Shown: piece by piece, positions 9,737 to 19,820 of the stretch | Layout: every line of letters begins with the position of its first letter | How positions within the stretch are numbered: the first letter of the stretch is position 1 | Program-made: the position numbers and the translations under genes | Notes under the pieces: model-generated | Databases searched by the model: none | Seen by the model: the letters and a program-made list of their open reading frames with translations, nothing else | Told to the model about the DNA's origin: nothing | Origin: Cellvibrionaceae bacterium 1162T.S.0a.05 | GTDB lineage: Bacteria; Pseudomonadota; Gammaproteobacteria; Pseudomonadales; Cellvibrionaceae | Assembly: GCA_000964245.1 (NCBI GenBank) | Contig: LANB01000001.1 | Span: 4,033,501 to 4,097,500 of the forward strand | DNA length: 64,000 nucleotides | Direction: 5' to 3'

Positions 9737-11515
9737 TCAGTCTCTTTCAAACGATATAATGGTAAGAATAAGTGAAAGCATATGTGAAGTGATAGAATCT
9801 GCAGAAAAATATTTTCTATATATTTTTTCAGCAGCTTTTGGATTAGCTAAAGCCCTCGCGAACTTCTTGCTCACCACAAAATTACTACTATCTATTTTTT
9901 CAAGGACATAAGGCTTTAGCTCCCTTTCGTACCAATCATCCATAGGCGCATCTACCGCAGCCTTCTTAGGTTGATGTATTATATCCTTTGTTAAAAGATC
10001 ATACTCTTCCGCCATCTTAACTAAGATATACTTACCAATATCATCAAGCGTAGATTCAGACTCGGGCCTAAAAAACTCCTCTGGCAAACTGCTCACGAAC
10101 TCTTTCACTTTCCAATGCATATATGGAGAAAATAGATGTAAATTGTTATTATCAATTACTCCATTTATTTTTGTTCGGTTAGGACCCATATTGGATCTTC
10201 CTTGATAAGCAAGCTTAGTGTAACTAATATCATTCAACCCGCTCGCGATTCGTGCAACTTTCTCCTGGATATTATGCTCAACGTTAATCACTGACTTCCC
10301 CCTAAGTCTTGCAACTGAGGATTCATCGCAAACCCTATACATTAAGTAAGTCTTTTCAGGGTTTTTCATTTGCGCATTTCTATAAACCCGCATGATAAGC
10401 CGATAAACGTGACCTAAATTTCTCTCAAAAATCTCACTATCAACCAACCTTCTAACCAAAGACGATAAAAATACAATACTCTTACCTTCGTTATGCATCT
10501 TTGCACTACGATAGAGTTGCGGGTAGCCCTGAAACAAACCATCACAACCATCGCCTGTTAAGACAAGCTTAAATCCCAATTGGCTAATTTTCTTGCATAG
10601 GTAATCACTTTGAATAATATAATGAGGCCAATTACTTGGAACAGAATAACTTGCGCTGTATCCGTCAAGACCCTCTTTAACTATCTGTTCGGTAATAGGT
10701 ATCCAATGGTGCTTGACATTATACATTTCCGTTAATTCATTTATTTTGTCCTGATTATAACTACTCTCAGAATAATAAAATGAAAATGTCTCAACCTCAA
10801 TTCCTGCTTTTACCGCCAGAGCCACGATCAAAGCTGAATCAAAACCACCCAAAAGAACCCCCGCCTTCCCATCAATATGCGAAAGAGACTTGATACTTTC
10901 CGACAAATGGTTATGTAGCTTAAAAATTGACTCATCAATACTACTAGTATATTTGTGAGGCTTCGGACTTTTAATGACGCCAAGTTCATCCACGCCACCC
11001 CTTTCATCCAACTGATAGACAATATTCACCTTCGACTTTAGTACGCCTTTCACAATGGTAGAGTCAAAAGGTTGAAAGCCAAAAATCAACGAAAATTCCG
11101 CAACAGAAAAATCAACTTCCATTTTTCTTTCTTGTAAATAACTAAAATTGTGGATCCGTGATGCAACTGATAGAGCAGGACTTTTTTTAATATAGATTGG
11201 CCTATAATCATCAGCATCCGTCCATAAATACAGAGAAGTTTCAGTCACAGCAACAAGTGTTGCGAACCCGTGAACCTCCACTGAATCAACTTCTCCTTTT
11301 TCAATAGCATCCTGCACCAAAACTCCTAAATCCTCTATTTTTTGGTTTTTTGTGTAGTCTAAATAAGGGGCACCAATTATGTAAACATGTATACCTCTCC
11401 GTTCAGAATACCAATATAACCCATCAACAAAAAAGTTGAAGAATTTATGAACTCGGTTACACGTCCAGCCCAAATTGCAATTTACATTTTTCGGTGCAAT
11501 TAAAAAATCCGTCAT
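9737..11515 (-). CDS. Asparagine-synthase-like protein with degenerate active sites
   Basis: A 592-aa protein with the two-part layout of class B asparagine synthetases. The N-terminus reads MTDFLIAPKN, so the Cys-2 nucleophile of the glutaminase half is absent. In the synthetase half the ATP pyrophosphatase loop is LLGGFDSALI (about residue 220; family SGGxDS), and the usual GEGxDE motif appears as TGDGCDGLF (about 325), with the Glu lost. Such proteins occur in polysaccharide and natural-product loci, where they can amidate or cyclise non-aspartate substrates. It is the last gene of the minus-strand polysaccharide operon, 57 bp after the WecG-like gene. The substrate is unknown; it may modify a sugar acid, or it may be inactive. 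Confidence 0.7.
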   Translation of the reverse strand: MTDFLIAPKNVNCNLGWTCNRVHKFFNFFVDGLYWYSERRGIHVYIIGAPYLDYTKNQKIEDLGVLVQDAIEKGEVDSVEVHGFATLVAVTETSLYLWTDADDYRPIYIKKSPALSVASRIHNFSYLQERKMEVDFSVAEFSLIFGFQPFDSTIVKGVLKSKVNIVYQLDERGGVDELGVIKSPKPHKYTSSIDESIFKLHNHLSESIKSLSHIDGKAGVLLGGFDSALIVALAVKAGIEVETFSFYYSESSYNQDKINELTEMYNVKHHWIPITEQIVKEGLDGYSASYSVPSNWPHYIIQSDYLCKKISQLGFKLVLTGDGCDGLFQGYPQLYRSAKMHNEGKSIVFLSSLVRRLVDSEIFERNLGHVYRLIMRVYRNAQMKNPEKTYLMYRVCDESSVARLRGKSVINVEHNIQEKVARIASGLNDISYTKLAYQGRSNMGPNRTKINGVIDNNNLHLFSPYMHWKVKEFVSSLPEEFFRPESESTLDDIGKYILVKMAEEYDLLTKDIIHQPKKAAVDAPMDDWYERELKPYVLEKIDSSNFVVSKKFARALANPKAAEKIYRKYFSADSITSHMLSLILTIISFERD

Positions 11516-11572
11516 AGCAAGCTCCTAATTAAATATTTGACTAGCGCGAAAAATAAAACAGTAAATTAGATA

Positions 11573-12307
11573 TTAATCCTTCGCACCCATCAGCTCTTTG
11601 TAAATCAAAGGAATTATTCCCCACCCTTCAATAAAATATCTTTTGAATAGACGCCTTGGATTTGAGATAAATCTAAAAAGCCACTCTAATCGCAAATTCT
11701 GCCACCACTGAGGAGCGCGAACTTGCTTCCCAGTAATAAAATCTATCGACGCTCCAATACACAGAGCAACACATGGAAAATTTGCCTTTTCCTTAAGCAT
11801 GGCGGCAAGTAGCTCTTGGCGTGGAAAGCCAACAGCTAAAAAGAGAAATTCCGGTGAAAACAATAAAACTTCATTAATTGCTTTATCAACCTCATATTTA
11901 TTATCAAAAAAACCCATTGGTGGAGAGTAACACTTACAATCCTTAAGTGAATATTTTTCGGTCAACAATCGCACAGAATCAGAATCAGAACCCAACACCA
12001 TTACTCTTCTATCTATCAAACATCCTGAAGAAAATAACCTTTCTGTTAGGTCGCTACCTGGTATCACATTTTTTATTTTTAACTTCAATAGCTTTGCTAT
12101 AAGCTGTAATACTCTGCTATCACAAAATGTAAAATCAGCTTTTTGATACTCATTTAACACCGATGGATTCTTGTTGAGAAATACTACATGCTGAACATTG
12201 GGCGTCACAACAAACATAAACCTATCAGGATTAATACTCTCCAAAAATTTACTGATACCCATATCACATATTTCAATGGAAAATATTTTCATTTTTTTCC
12301 TTGTCAA
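11573..12307 (-). CDS. WecG/TagA/CpsF family glycosyltransferase
   Basis: Glycosyltransferase that typically adds the second sugar to a lipid-linked intermediate at the inner membrane. Family motifs are VTPNVQH (near residue 34), VGFPRQE (near 160) and a C-terminal block CIGASIDFITGK, RAPQWWQ, RLEWLFRF and NPRRLFKRY. Length is 244 aa from the longer start; a second ATG (12292, MKIFSIEI) is equally possible. Either start overlaps the 3' end of the Wzy-like gene, so translation is probably coupled. It is the only recognisable classical glycosyltransferase in this operon. Confidence 0.9.
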   Translation of the reverse strand: MTRKKMKIFSIEICDMGISKFLESINPDRFMFVVTPNVQHVVFLNKNPSVLNEYQKADFTFCDSRVLQLIAKLLKLKIKNVIPGSDLTERLFSSGCLIDRRVMVLGSDSDSVRLLTEKYSLKDCKCYSPPMGFFDNKYEVDKAINEVLLFSPEFLFLAVGFPRQELLAAMLKEKANFPCVALCIGASIDFITGKQVRAPQWWQNLRLEWLFRFISNPRRLFKRYFIEGWGIIPLIYKELMGAKD

Positions 12308-13742
12308 AATTTATTACAAAAACAATTAATGAAAAAAACACAAACAAAAAAGCCGAATTTAATAGATTCTCTTGCAGAAAAAACAGTGTGAAATAAGAGA
12401 TAACAAATGAGTCAATGTATACAGATTTTGATAAATTTGCCTCCTTATTGCTTTTCAATGCATTCCTGAGTCTTTTTAAAAAATATACAAAAACGAAAAC
12501 TCCAAACAAACCCAACTGATATATTAATACACCAAAGCCACTTTCTGATCCATTCATGAGCCAAGTTTTCTTATATTCCTCCACATCCGCACCTACCGAA
12601 GTAGCCAAGTTACCCCCACTACCCATTCCATACCCAAATATCATATCAATGGGACCAGCATTCAATATTGACGTCGTCCCACCTATCAAACCTGCCAAAT
12701 GAATTACTCCAGATGTGCCGCTGAGGCTAGAAACCACAAAAACTGCGACCACATAAAATATCATTGCAATCGTTCCAATTACAGCATTCTTGATTCTAGA
12801 GTGGTAAATTAATATCGTCCCCAAGAAAAGCAACCAACTTCCTTTTGATCCACTCAAGAATAGCAACAAAACAGAAAAGAACAGAAGGCATATATATTGT
12901 AGCTTGCTATTAGACTTTAAAAATGAGAAATAAGTAGCCAACGAAGTTACCGCACAAAAATATCCCCACTGAATAGGGTCAGAAAATGATCCTGTCATTC
13001 TGTAAAATGAAAACGAGCCAACACTAGAAGTCCAAGACCCTGGAAATTCTCCATACTGAACACCATCTACTGATCTATCTCGATATGAAAAATACAAATC
13101 CGGCCGAAACAAGTCATAAAACGAAAATATAAGTAAAACATTAAAAATTGTTGAGAAAATTAAAAAAAGGAAAAAAAACTTTAAAAGTGAAACACTGCAA
13201 TAGTTTAAGATTGTTTTCTTTGAAACAAGATACTCTGAATAACACAACACAAAGAAAAAACTGGAGAATGAATTCATCAAATAAGCAGCTCGAGATTGAT
13301 AGTCTCCATCAGATTTTAAAAAACCAACCAACAAAATCATACACAACAAAAGAATTGGCACCAATCCGGGTGCAGACAAAATAACTCGACACAGCAAAAG
13401 GTAACCCATTAACAAAAATAATAATATGGGCCGACTACCGTTAATCAGGGCCGCCGATTCAGATGACAATCCTAAAGATACAATTATCCCCCCAATTGGG
13501 AATGCAAGCGCCATTGAAACCAAATTATAAACAGGTAAATATATTAGAATGCTTCTTGAATTTCCTAAAGTATACATTGCAAGCAATCCAACAACAAAAA
13601 TACTTAACAAGGCAAGACTATTTATTGATGGAAATTGATAGGAAATAAGCGCTATTATTGAAATACAAGTACAACACATCACCAGTGCAACAAAAAACAC
13701 TCCGCCAAGACGGAGGTGTGCGCCAGCTATAGCATGCTGCAT
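12273..13742 (-). CDS. Wzy/O-antigen-ligase-like membrane polymerase
   Basis: A 489-aa protein with about twelve hydrophobic helices and one long periplasmic-type loop between residues 210 and 250 (FRPDLYFSYRDRS onward). This topology is typical of polysaccharide polymerases and ligases, whose sequences are too divergent for finer naming. The AT-rich codon use and its place between a putative flippase-type gene and a glycosyltransferase support Wzy. It overlaps the downstream glycosyltransferase by about 35 bp (20 bp from the second ATG). Confidence 0.7.
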   Translation of the reverse strand: MQHAIAGAHLRLGGVFFVALVMCCTCISIIALISYQFPSINSLALLSIFVVGLLAMYTLGNSRSILIYLPVYNLVSMALAFPIGGIIVSLGLSSESAALINGSRPILLFLLMGYLLLCRVILSAPGLVPILLLCMILLVGFLKSDGDYQSRAAYLMNSFSSFFFVLCYSEYLVSKKTILNYCSVSLLKFFFLFLIFSTIFNVLLIFSFYDLFRPDLYFSYRDRSVDGVQYGEFPGSWTSSVGSFSFYRMTGSFSDPIQWGYFCAVTSLATYFSFLKSNSKLQYICLLFFSVLLLFLSGSKGSWLLFLGTILIYHSRIKNAVIGTIAMIFYVVAVFVVSSLSGTSGVIHLAGLIGGTTSILNAGPIDMIFGYGMGSGGNLATSVGADVEEYKKTWLMNGSESGFGVLIYQLGLFGVFVFVYFLKRLRNALKSNKEANLSKSVYIDSFVISYFTLFFLQENLLNSAFLFVFFSLIVFVINFDKEKNENIFH

Positions 13743-13839
13743 TGGTTATAATCCTGAAAATCTAAGGTCAACATTTTTTATTTTAACAAAAAATCAATTG
13801 AAAGATTTTTTTAAATCTATGGCAATTTTTCAAATAAAA

Positions 13840-14811
13840 TCATATAACTTCTTGGCGGGCACGCTGGATATGAAAAGTATCACGATCAAAAAAATAAACA
13901 ACTAAGCCCAGCACAAACAGAAAGACCTGAAAAGAAAGTAAAACCAATGTAAACGCAATCACACTTTCACCATCGTAACCAAACAAGCTAAGAACTGAAG
14001 CAAACCCTATTTCTCTCACACCAAGCCCGCCTATAGTAATTGGCAATACAAGTAAAATCTGAACAATGCTCCTAGCCAACACCATATGAAAAAATTCAAC
14101 GTCAAAAAATGAAGAAGCAACAATATACTGTGAAGTTATGATTATCAATGATCCCAGCACTGAAGCAATGAGTAGAAAAATCAGTCTCCTCGTATTAGAT
14201 ATACGGCATAAAGAAAACCCACCTCCAAACCTATTCTTTATTATTTTTACTTTAGATGACAAAGCAAGCAGTCTATCTCCCAAACTCTTGTAATTTATTC
14301 CATACAGCACTACAACAAAAGACATTAAAAAAAGGCAGCCCGCCACAAGCATGAGCACAGTATATTTCCACATATATGAAGACAAGAGAACTGGAGCTAC
14401 GATTAATACAAATAAAGAAGATGTCAAAATTTGATGAAATCTATTAACCAACATTATGGATAAAGAATTCCTTTTCCCAATCCCCATATTTCGATAAATC
14501 TTCCATCTTAGAGCTGAAACTATCAGCAAAGGCATAATCAAAGAACAAGCACGCATCGCTATGTTAACTTTATCAAACTGAATAATATTTCTGAGCTTGG
14601 CGTGGGCAATCTCTAAAACGATTAACGAATTAATAGAAATCGAAGCCACGTAATATAGAATAAATGCGAAAATAACTTTATAAACCGGTAAATCCAAGGC
14701 AATTTTCATTGATTGGTATATATCGATTTTTGAGACCAAAAGCCAAACAAAAACAATCGTTAATAATGATTTGATTCCGAATTTTACATATTTGCTCATG
14801 GAATATATCAA
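13840..14811 (-). CDS. UPF0104 / lysylphosphatidylglycerol-synthase TM-domain family protein
   Basis: Integral membrane protein of about eight helices (323 aa). It carries the family signature GGLGVREIGFASVLSLFG near residue 265. Members without the cytosolic aminoacyl transferase domain, as here, are often found in glycan loci and are suspected to flip lipid-linked substrates. No Wzx flippase is seen in the window, so this protein is a candidate for that step; that is inference only. Confidence 0.8.
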   Translation of the reverse strand: MIYSMSKYVKFGIKSLLTIVFVWLLVSKIDIYQSMKIALDLPVYKVIFAFILYYVASISINSLIVLEIAHAKLRNIIQFDKVNIAMRACSLIMPLLIVSALRWKIYRNMGIGKRNSLSIMLVNRFHQILTSSLFVLIVAPVLLSSYMWKYTVLMLVAGCLFLMSFVVVLYGINYKSLGDRLLALSSKVKIIKNRFGGGFSLCRISNTRRLIFLLIASVLGSLIIITSQYIVASSFFDVEFFHMVLARSIVQILLVLPITIGGLGVREIGFASVLSLFGYDGESVIAFTLVLLSFQVFLFVLGLVVYFFDRDTFHIQRARQEVI

Positions 14812-14860
14812 ATAACCTCATAGATATAAAAACTAAACCACACCTCCAACTCCCTTTGCC

Positions 14861-16105
14861 TCAGTCAACAATAGTATTGATTAATTCGAAATTTTTATGC
14901 GCCATTTTTTTAATCTCTGAAATTTTATCTAAACTTGGATTACTTGTTTTTGCCAGTTCAAATGACTCGATTAAGTTATCAGCAGTCACTTTTTCAGCCG
15001 GTACAGTAAGCGACGCACCTAAACTTTCACCAAATATATCTCGCATAATACCATACGCTTTACGACTGTAAGCAATCGATACAGTAGGTATACACTGACT
15101 TAATGACGCAATAGTTGCATGAGTTCGTGTTCCAACTAACACATCGCATAAACCGATCACACCCTTCAGTTCAACGGCGGATGGCTCACCAAAAATTATT
15201 CTATTTTCAGCTGGAGCATTAACCCTATTCATAACTTGCTCACATGCTATTACATCATTATTAGTTGGATTAACCTCCATAACGTGAGGTATTAACACAC
15301 AGGAATATCCTTTTTTATTTAGATAATCTACCAACCCAGAGAATTGATTATAGTAATTGCTTTTATCTAAACCACTGTACTTAATAATACCTTCGCTTAT
15401 TGAAAGAGCTACCAAAGGCTTCTTATCTGGATCCAATCCATATTTTTCTTTAAGTAAACTCTTTGAACTTTCACGATCCAAAGCCGGAAGAGTGAAAGCC
15501 ACATCAGCAGTTAGATGAAGCGGCAAATCCAAACCTAAAGAACTCAAATACTCATATGATTCAGACTCTCGTACAGATATTAAACTAGCTTTTGAAATGA
15601 CCTTTTTAAAATAGTCTTCATCCTTAGCTTTTAGTGGTCCAATGGTATGACTACACAGATATATTTTCGCACCCTTAGGCGCAGATACAAGTATTGAAAG
15701 ATGCTTCCTAATATTGTTGTAGTCCGAAGTAAAAATATCTCCGCCAGAAGGCACAATAATATCTGCGCTTTTTAATGATTGCCTTAACCCAAAATCAAGG
15801 CCTAATGCAGAGCCAATTGGCAAGTGTTCTACCACTGAAGCTCCCAAGTAAAAAATCTTGTTCGCGATAAGGCTAGATGTATGCTCTGGAGTTTTAGTCA
15901 AATAAGAATATTTTGAAACCGCATGATCACCAAACCTCCAACTATCATATAATGGATCATGACCTATTATATCTATATCAACATTCCCCAATACTCTTTT
16001 AATTCCTAATATTTTTGATAAAACAAGCGCTTCACAACCTCTATTTCTTGCTCCTGTATGGTTTGTAATAACTACTTTCACAACTTCGATCTCTTTCTCT
16101 GTCAA
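14861..16105 (-). CDS. Polysaccharide pyruvyl transferase family protein
   Basis: Predicted to transfer a pyruvyl ketal from phosphoenolpyruvate to a sugar, giving the polymer negative charge. Family features are the start VVITNHTGARNRGCEAL, the glycine-rich VPSGGDIFTSDYNN near residue 125, CSHTIGPL, and the C-terminal VGTRTHATIASLSQCIPTV near 345. The longest frame starts at a TTG with no ribosome site. The internal GTG at 16081 is preceded by AGAAAGAG and is probably the real start. It follows the Wzz-like gene by 12 bp. Confidence 0.85.
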   Translation of the reverse strand: MTEKEIEVVKVVITNHTGARNRGCEALVLSKILGIKRVLGNVDIDIIGHDPLYDSWRFGDHAVSKYSYLTKTPEHTSSLIANKIFYLGASVVEHLPIGSALGLDFGLRQSLKSADIIVPSGGDIFTSDYNNIRKHLSILVSAPKGAKIYLCSHTIGPLKAKDEDYFKKVISKASLISVRESESYEYLSSLGLDLPLHLTADVAFTLPALDRESSKSLLKEKYGLDPDKKPLVALSISEGIIKYSGLDKSNYYNQFSGLVDYLNKKGYSCVLIPHVMEVNPTNNDVIACEQVMNRVNAPAENRIIFGEPSAVELKGVIGLCDVLVGTRTHATIASLSQCIPTVSIAYSRKAYGIMRDIFGESLGASLTVPAEKVTADNLIESFELAKTSNPSLDKISEIKKMAHKNFELINTIVD

Positions 16106-16117
16106 TATTTAGTAAAT

Positions 16118-17041
16118 TTAATTTTCACCAATGATACTTTTAATCATCACAAAAATAGATGATAACGAAAAACCCAAAAAAAGCCCGATAACGACAATCA
16201 GCAAGCGTTTTGGTTTAAACTTTTCTTCTTCAACTTTTGGAGGGCTTAACACTTTAAAAATATACTCATCGCTAACTTCAGCAAGCATTAAAACTTTATA
16301 TTCTTCTTCGATCAGCTGGTAGAAAACAGATCTCATATCTGCAATTGCAGTTTCAGCAATCTGCCTTTTTAAATACTCAATTCTTTTTAAAGAATCTCTA
16401 CGATCTATATCCTTAAAGTGCTCATTTATTTTTCCAACTAATTTTTCGACCCATATTTTGGACAAGTGGGGAGAATAGTGCTCCACGCTCAAGGATATTA
16501 AACCAGTTTTTTTACTTTGCTCTACACTTATCTTTTTAACAAGTCTTTTATATAGCTCCCAACTTGTGGGGCCTACTATTCCATCTCTATTTGAGTTATT
16601 GTCTCCTACCCATAATCCTTTGCTGGCATTATATAAACTACTATCAACTTTTAGCTCATTGGTATCTCGCTCCCAACCAGTGACTGCAAACACTTCAACC
16701 TGTATTCCCTCCTCCAAAATGAACTCCTCCAAAAAGCCCCATGTTTTCAAAATCTCCATTGCCATCTGAGTTTTATCCTCACCTTTTCCAACCATATCGA
16801 ACCCAGCTAGCGAAGCCAGCCCTGAAAGATTTGAAAAAGAAGAAGTATTACTAGTAGACGCGGGAGCTAAAAGTGCTTTTGACCTATACTCATCTGGAAT
16901 AAAAATAGACAATATTGCAGCCGCAAAAGAAAATAAAAACGTTACAAATAAAATAAATATTTTATATCTATATAACGAATTTATAATGGCCCGAAAATCT
17001 ATATCCTCTTCATATAGATTTGAAACAATTTTTTTGTCCAA
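16118..17041 (-). CDS. Wzz-like polysaccharide chain-length determinant
   Basis: Inner-membrane co-polymerase with two membrane helices (about residues 30-50 and 280-300) bracketing a periplasmic coiled-coil domain. The YRSKALLAP segment after helix 1 and the PPKVEEEKFKPKRLL segment before helix 2 are typical Wzz-family landmarks. There is no cytoplasmic tyrosine kinase domain. It is the first gene of the minus-strand operon, facing an 883-bp non-coding interval next to ihfB, much as wzz adjoins himD in P. aeruginosa. Confidence 0.87.
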   Translation of the reverse strand: MDKKIVSNLYEEDIDFRAIINSLYRYKIFILFVTFLFSFAAAILSIFIPDEYRSKALLAPASTSNTSSFSNLSGLASLAGFDMVGKGEDKTQMAMEILKTWGFLEEFILEEGIQVEVFAVTGWERDTNELKVDSSLYNASKGLWVGDNNSNRDGIVGPTSWELYKRLVKKISVEQSKKTGLISLSVEHYSPHLSKIWVEKLVGKINEHFKDIDRRDSLKRIEYLKRQIAETAIADMRSVFYQLIEEEYKVLMLAEVSDEYIFKVLSPPKVEEEKFKPKRLLIVVIGLFLGFSLSSIFVMIKSIIGEN

Positions 17042-17924
17042 CTTGTTTTCAACTTTAATTTTGTTATCCTCAAATTAATCTGACATTAGCGTAGCCCATT
17101 TAACAAAGAATACTAATTTGCTTAATGCCAATCCTATAAACGTCATCTTCCCTAATACAACCGCATTGAAACAATACAAATTGTATATAGCAGTATTTTA
17201 GGCCTTTATTACTGTATTTCTTATCCAGCTAGCATATAAGTAGATTTAATAATCGAAAGAAAAAATCTCTTCTTTCTACATTTGAAACTCTCGTTACAAA
17301 TCTCTCGAGCTGAGCGAAGCATTTTCATTGTCTTGCTGGTACTAGACTCTGGTAATTTCCATATGAGCCAAATGACATTCACCCCCACCAAAGCTAAAAA
17401 ATTTCTGATTTTCCAATATATACAATACTCAATCCAGAGTATCTCTAGTTACGTCAACATCTCTTTTCAAAAGACCTTCGGTTAAAACAATATGGTTCGG
17501 CTTACAATATTTACTTTAAGCAAAAAAAAATAAGGTCCTTAATAGCTCGAAAAAATTGTTCGAAACAGTTCAAGAAATATGCCCGAACTCTGCCTTAAAA
17601 CGCCACTGAAATGATCAGAAACCATTGATTTAAGACCTTGATTTCAAACAGCTTTGGTGGGCTTCAAATACTTTATCTGCAAAGCAGTATTTTGCCTCAT
17701 GGTGGAATTACCATAGACTTGTAAAGAGGTTTAAGGCTAGTTTTACGAGATTTCAACCAAAGTTTTTCTCCACTCCCGCTGAATAGAAATACAGTCACCA
17801 TAATCGAATAATCAACTCTTGGCACAAGTCATCCTGAATCATATAGAAATGCTTATTTTTCAATAATAAAGAGGAAATATTTTAAGGTGAATCATACAGT
17901 ACTTTTGTGGGTACTTGTTTGGAA
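17042..17924. other. Non-coding interval upstream of the polysaccharide operon
   Basis: 883 bp with AT-rich sequence and no convincing gene; the only frame (17282-17485, plus) lacks a ribosome site and family features. The interval must hold the promoter and leader of the minus-strand polysaccharide operon, but no JUMPstart/ops element is recognisable. A perfect 13-bp dyad (ATACAA-A-TTGTAT) lies at 17174-17186, about 130 bp upstream of the wzz-like start, and could be an operator. Confidence 0.5.
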
Positions 17925-18215
17925 TTATCGTTGAAGACTATCATTCACTCTATCCCGCATCTCCTTCCCAGGCTTAAAATGCGGCACATACTTCCCGGCC
18001 AAGGTAACAGACTCTCCAGTCTTGGGGTTACGCCCAGTCCTCGGCGCGCGAAAATGAAGTGAAAAGCTTCCAAACCCTCTAATTTCAATTCTGTTACCTG
18101 TCGAAAGACACTGCGACATGTATTCAATAACCAATTTCACCGCCAATTCAATATCCTTAGCAGAGAGTTGGTCCTGGCGCTCGGCGATGCGCTCAATTAG
18201 TTCGGATTTGGTCAT
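17925..18215 (-). CDS. ihfB: Integration host factor subunit beta
   Basis: Small DNA-bending protein that pairs with IhfA and shapes promoters and recombination sites. The 96-aa sequence is diagnostic: start [14 protein letters not shown], the core [20 protein letters not shown] and the C-terminal [17 protein letters not shown]. It is downstream of rpsA as in most relatives, but a UDP-sugar dehydrogenase gene separates the two. Confidence 0.97.
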   Translation of the reverse strand: MTKSELIERIAERQDQLSAKDIELAVKLVIEYMSQCLSTGNRIEIRGFGSFSLHFRAPRTGRNPKTGESVTLAGKYVPHFKPGKEMRDRVNDSLQR

Positions 18216-18375
18216 AGGTTAGATTCTTTTGCTTAAGTTACATCAATTATAGAGAAACTTTCGCAGTTTGTGGCTCCAAGTCCTTGTTATACAACAATTT
18301 TGTTGTTGTTGGAAGCATGGATTGGACCTATGACATCTATATCCGACAGGCAAACTCCCCGCCTCTCTACTCCCT

Positions 18376-19650
18376 CTATAACCTCATATCCGTCATTGCT
18401 ACCGGAAATACCGACTTCAAATCATAAAAGACACAGATATTCTTGCCGTATGCTCGCAAGCTCTCGGCGCCCTGCTCCACAAATTGTTTGTGAGGCACTG
18501 CCAGAATAATACCGTCATAGTTGCCTCTGGGAGGACTACTTGCCAACTCAAATCCATATTCGTGCATCACTTCGTCCTTTGATACCCAAGGGTCAAATAC
18601 ATCCACCCCGACACCGTAATCCTCAAGCTCGGTAATGATATCGACCACCTTGGTGTTACGGATATCCGGGCAGTTTTCCTTAAAGGCCAACCCGAGAATT
18701 AACACGCGCGACCCATCCACCTGGATCCGCTTTTTGAGCATCGCTTTGACTAATTGTTCCGCTGCATAAGCCGCCATTTGGTCATTAAGTTTACGGCCCG
18801 CGAGGATAATTTCCGGGTGGTAGCCAATGGCCTGTGCTTTATGGGTGAGGTAATACGGGTCAACACCGATACAGTGCCCCCCTACCAAGCCGGGCCTGAA
18901 CGGCAAGAAGTTCCATTTTGTGCCGGCCGCTTTGAGCACTTCTTCGGTGTCGATGCCCAATTTGTTGAAGATGAGCGCCAGCTCGTTTATGAGGCCGATA
19001 TTGACGTCTCGCTGGGTATTTTCAATAACTTTAGCCGCCTCGGCAACACGAATGGAGGAGGCCTTGTGGGTACCCGCAGTAATTATGGATTTATAGAGCG
19101 CATCCACAAAGTCGGCAATGTCTGGCGTGGAACCTGAAGTCACTTTCAGGATGGTGGTAACCCGGTGTTCCTTGTCTCCCGGGTTGATGCGCTCCGGACT
19201 GTAACCACAATAAAAATCTTCGTTGTATTTTAGACCGGAAACCTTTTCCAGCACGGGAACACAGTCTTCTTCAGTGGCGCCTGGATACACCGTTGATTCA
19301 TAGATGACCACATCGCCCTGTTTTAGTGCACGACCAATGGTTTCACTGGCGCCTACCAAGGGGCGCAAATCTGGTTGGCGGTGTTCATTAATCGGGGTGG
19401 GAACCGTGACGATATAGACATTACATTGCTCCAGCTCCGTCAGCTCGGAACTGAAACTCAGGTTTTTGGATTCGGCTAATTCTTCTTTGCTCACTTCCAG
19501 GGTGTGGTCAACACCGCTGCGCAATTCTTTCAATCGGGTTTCGTTGATGTCAAAGCCAAGTGTCGGGTAATGTTTTCCAAATTCCACTGCAAGGGGTAAA
19601 CCCACATAACCTAAACCGATAATCGCAATCTTACTGTCAGCCAGTTCCAT
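18376..19650 (-). CDS. UDP-N-acetylhexosamine 6-dehydrogenase (TviB/WbpO type)
   Basis: NAD-dependent enzyme that oxidises C6 of a UDP-sugar to a uronic acid, feeding polysaccharide synthesis. The NAD fold [15 protein letters not shown] is at residues 10-24, [10 protein letters not shown] near 150, and the catalytic cysteine in [17 protein letters not shown] near 260. The last motif and [15 protein letters not shown] favour the Vi/WbpO branch (UDP-GlcNAc or UDP-GalNAc) over UDP-glucose dehydrogenase. It sits between rpsA and ihfB, detached from the other sugar genes. Length (424 aa) is normal. Confidence 0.88.
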   Translation of the reverse strand: MELADSKIAIIGLGYVGLPLAVEFGKHYPTLGFDINETRLKELRSGVDHTLEVSKEELAESKNLSFSSELTELEQCNVYIVTVPTPINEHRQPDLRPLVGASETIGRALKQGDVVIYESTVYPGATEEDCVPVLEKVSGLKYNEDFYCGYSPERINPGDKEHRVTTILKVTSGSTPDIADFVDALYKSIITAGTHKASSIRVAEAAKVIENTQRDVNIGLINELALIFNKLGIDTEEVLKAAGTKWNFLPFRPGLVGGHCIGVDPYYLTHKAQAIGYHPEIILAGRKLNDQMAAYAAEQLVKAMLKKRIQVDGSRVLILGLAFKENCPDIRNTKVVDIITELEDYGVGVDVFDPWVSKDEVMHEYGFELASSPPRGNYDGIILAVPHKQFVEQGAESLRAYGKNICVFYDLKSVFPVAMTDMRL

Positions 19651-19757
19651 AGTGTTCCTTTATTGCCTAACGCTTATTACCTTTGCCTAACTCTACTTTT
19701 CCCAACTCTAATGTGCCCTTTTTATCTTTTTGTTTTGTTTTTATTTGTAAAACCCAC

Positions 19758-19786
19758 AAAAAGAAGCGGCCCTCTCGAGGGCCGCT
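19758..19786 (-). terminator. Rho-independent terminator after rpsA
   Basis: A 22-bp perfect palindrome (AGCGGCCCTC, 2-nt centre, complementary arm) lies 35 bp past the rpsA stop, with a T run on the minus strand. It separates rpsA from the UDP-sugar dehydrogenase transcript. Confidence 0.85.
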
Positions 19787-19820
19787 AGTATATACAATTT
19801 AGAGTCGAAACGAATGCCGT

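Noticed and set aside
17282-17485. 67-aa frame in the 883-bp interval before the polysaccharide operon
   Set aside because: No ribosome binding site, unusual composition and no family features.
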